A stretch of DNA of 5,102 bases. It comes from Gammaproteobacteria bacterium (GTDB lineage: Bacteria > Pseudomonadota > Gammaproteobacteria > DRJJ01). Under the pieces are notes generated by a model that was given only the letters and a program-made list of their open reading frames with translations, had not been told where the DNA came from and ran no database searches. The stretch is taken from NCBI GenBank assembly GCA_011052255.1, contig DRJJ01000031.1:1-5102 (forward strand), in the 5' to 3' direction. A program made the position numbers and the translations under genes. Below, in pieces: positions 3,898 to 5,102 of this stretch (positions are counted from its first letter, which is position 1; every line of letters starts with the position of its first letter).

Positions 3898-5102
3898 ATG
3901 CATAAATTTGAACAGGCATACAGCCGGTGGGTCATGAACAATCGCGTGTTGATCATAGTCGCCACGCTGATACTGGTTGCTCTGGTTGGCAGAGGCGCAG
4001 CTAATCTGGAGTTTACCAACAACTACCGCGTGTTTTTCGGTGCGGACAACCCTGAACTACTGGCATTTGAAGCACTGGAGAAGACCTACAGTAAAAACGA
4101 TAATGTCCTGTTTGTGATCACACCTAAAGACGGCAATGTCTTTACGCCCAAAACCCTGGCCGTGATCAAGGACCTGACTGACAAGTCCTGGCAAATACCC
4201 TTTTCCACGCGCGTAGACTCGATCACCAATTACCAACACACAGAGTCACTGCAGGAAGACGACCTTAAAGTAGGCGATCTGGTTAAAGACCCTTCAGCGC
4301 TTACGAAAGCGGATCTGGACAAAATCAGAAATGTCGCACTAAATGAACCCATACTCAACGGGCGTCTGATTTCCGATGATGGTGAAACCGCCGGGGTCAA
4401 CATAACCATTAACCTGCCGGGGAAAAATCTGGCCACCGAAAACCCGGAGGTGGTAGCCTATGCACGAAAACTGGCCGATGAAGTTAAAAAGGCCAACCCG
4501 GACATGGAAGTACGTCTGACCGGTATGATCCTGATGAATGCTGCATTTAATGAAGCCTCAATCAAGGATATGAAATCACTGGTGCTGATCAGCTTCCTGG
4601 TAATGCTTTTGTTTCTCGGCTTCCTGGTACGCAGTATCGCCCCGACTGTTGCGACATTTTTTGTAATCATATTATCGATTATCACCGCACTCGGAATTGG
4701 CGGCTACATCGGTTTCCCGATGACACCGCCCTCCGCATCTGCTCCAACCATAATTCTGACGGTTGCAATCGCCAATTCTGTGCATATTCTGGTCACCTTT
4801 TTACATAATATGGCTAGCGGGACAGCAAAAAATGAGGCCATGGGCGAAAGTCTGCGTATTAACCTGCAGCCCGTTTTTCTGGCCAGCATCACCACCGCAA
4901 TTGGCTTTCTGAGCATGAATTTTTCTGAAGTCCCGCCTTTTCGCCATCTGGGCAACCTGGTAGCGTTTGGTGTACTGGCATCATTTCTGCTCAGCACCAC
5001 ATTTTTACCGGCGTTGATTTCTTTCCTGCCAGTAAAAGTACGTGTCAAAAAACAGGAAAATGACCATATGATGGCTCGCTTTGGAGAGTTTGTGGTCGCC
5101 CG
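3898..5102 (+). CDS. RND/MMPL superfamily exporter, 3'-truncated by window edge
   Basis: The frame is open from the ATG at 3898, behind a strong AAGGAG site, to the right edge. It gives 401 residues, roughly half of the usual 750-900. A short cytoplasmic N-terminus leads to membrane segment 1 (about 17-31), then EFTNNYRVFFGADNPELLAFE (38-58), a typical start of the first periplasmic domain in lone RND exporters (COG1033 type). Membrane segments follow at about 227-244, 250-273, 283-302, 325-340 and 354-377, with the family block RINLQPVFLASITTAIGFLSMNFS (320-343). Such inner-membrane proteins use the proton gradient to move hydrophobic or lipid-like substrates; the substrate is unknown here. 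Residue 293 in segment 4 (AIANSVHI) is Asn where I would expect Asp. No adaptor or outer-membrane gene lies upstream, and any partner would be to the right. The TetR gene in front is the likely repressor. Confidence 0.9.
   Translation, partial: MHKFEQAYSRWVMNNRVLIIVATLILVALVGRGAANLEFTNNYRVFFGADNPELLAFEALEKTYSKNDNVLFVITPKDGNVFTPKTLAVIKDLTDKSWQIPFSTRVDSITNYQHTESLQEDDLKVGDLVKDPSALTKADLDKIRNVALNEPILNGRLISDDGETAGVNITINLPGKNLATENPEVVAYARKLADEVKKANPDMEVRLTGMILMNAAFNEASIKDMKSLVLISFLVMLLFLGFLVRSIAPTVATFFVIILSIITALGIGGYIGFPMTPPSASAPTIILTVAIANSVHILVTFLHNMASGTAKNEAMGESLRINLQPVFLASITTAIGFLSMNFSEVPPFRHLGNLVAFGVLASFLLSTTFLPALISFLPVKVRVKKQENDHMMARFGEFVVA

Noticed and set aside
4057..5048. Several minus-strand open frames opposite the RND exporter
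   Set aside because: They mirror the exporter's coding frame, and the + strand has a strong ribosome site plus clear family motifs throughout.

Overview
The window looks like chromosomal DNA of a gammaproteobacterium of moderate GC. The evidence is a typical YajQ, a DHH-family phosphoesterase of the proteobacterial type, a DUF2797 protein, a TetR-RND exporter pair, and intergenic repeats resembling those scattered through gammaproteobacterial genomes. Genus cannot be fixed from the sequence. No tRNA, rRNA, CRISPR array, transposase or phage gene is visible.

Layout from left to right. (1) Positions 1-890 hold the 3' part of a DHH/DHHA1 phosphoesterase on the + strand. It meets yajQ (887-1369, - strand) tail to tail, and the two stop codons share one TTAA inside a small perfect hairpin. 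(2) A 98-bp divergent promoter region separates yajQ from a tight + strand pair of small proteins (98 and 72 aa) that I do not recognise; the second starts directly after the stop of the first. (3) Positions 1984-2107 are a convergent intergenic spacer with a REP-like palindrome and a short piece resembling a second dispersed repeat. (4) Positions 2108-2929 (- strand) encode a Cys-rich DUF2797 protein. Its reading frame stays open upstream into a third, degenerate dispersed repeat, so a longer gene model would probably be wrong. (5) Positions 3141-5102 hold a TetR-family regulator and the first 401 residues of an RND/MMPL-type exporter that runs off the right edge.

The most interesting result is regulatory. 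A 38-bp inverted repeat with perfect 16-bp arms lies just before tetR. Its 22-bp core (TGAATATT-N6-AATATTCA) recurs with identical spacing and 14 of 16 matching arm positions in front of the exporter, over a candidate -10 element. This predicts that the TetR protein represses both itself and the exporter. It also argues that tetR starts at 3196 rather than 3148, since the longer start would lie inside the operator. The exporter carries Asn where I would expect an acidic residue in its fourth membrane segment. Nothing in the window is clearly a new multi-gene system; the two-gene small-protein pair and the shared operator are the best leads.
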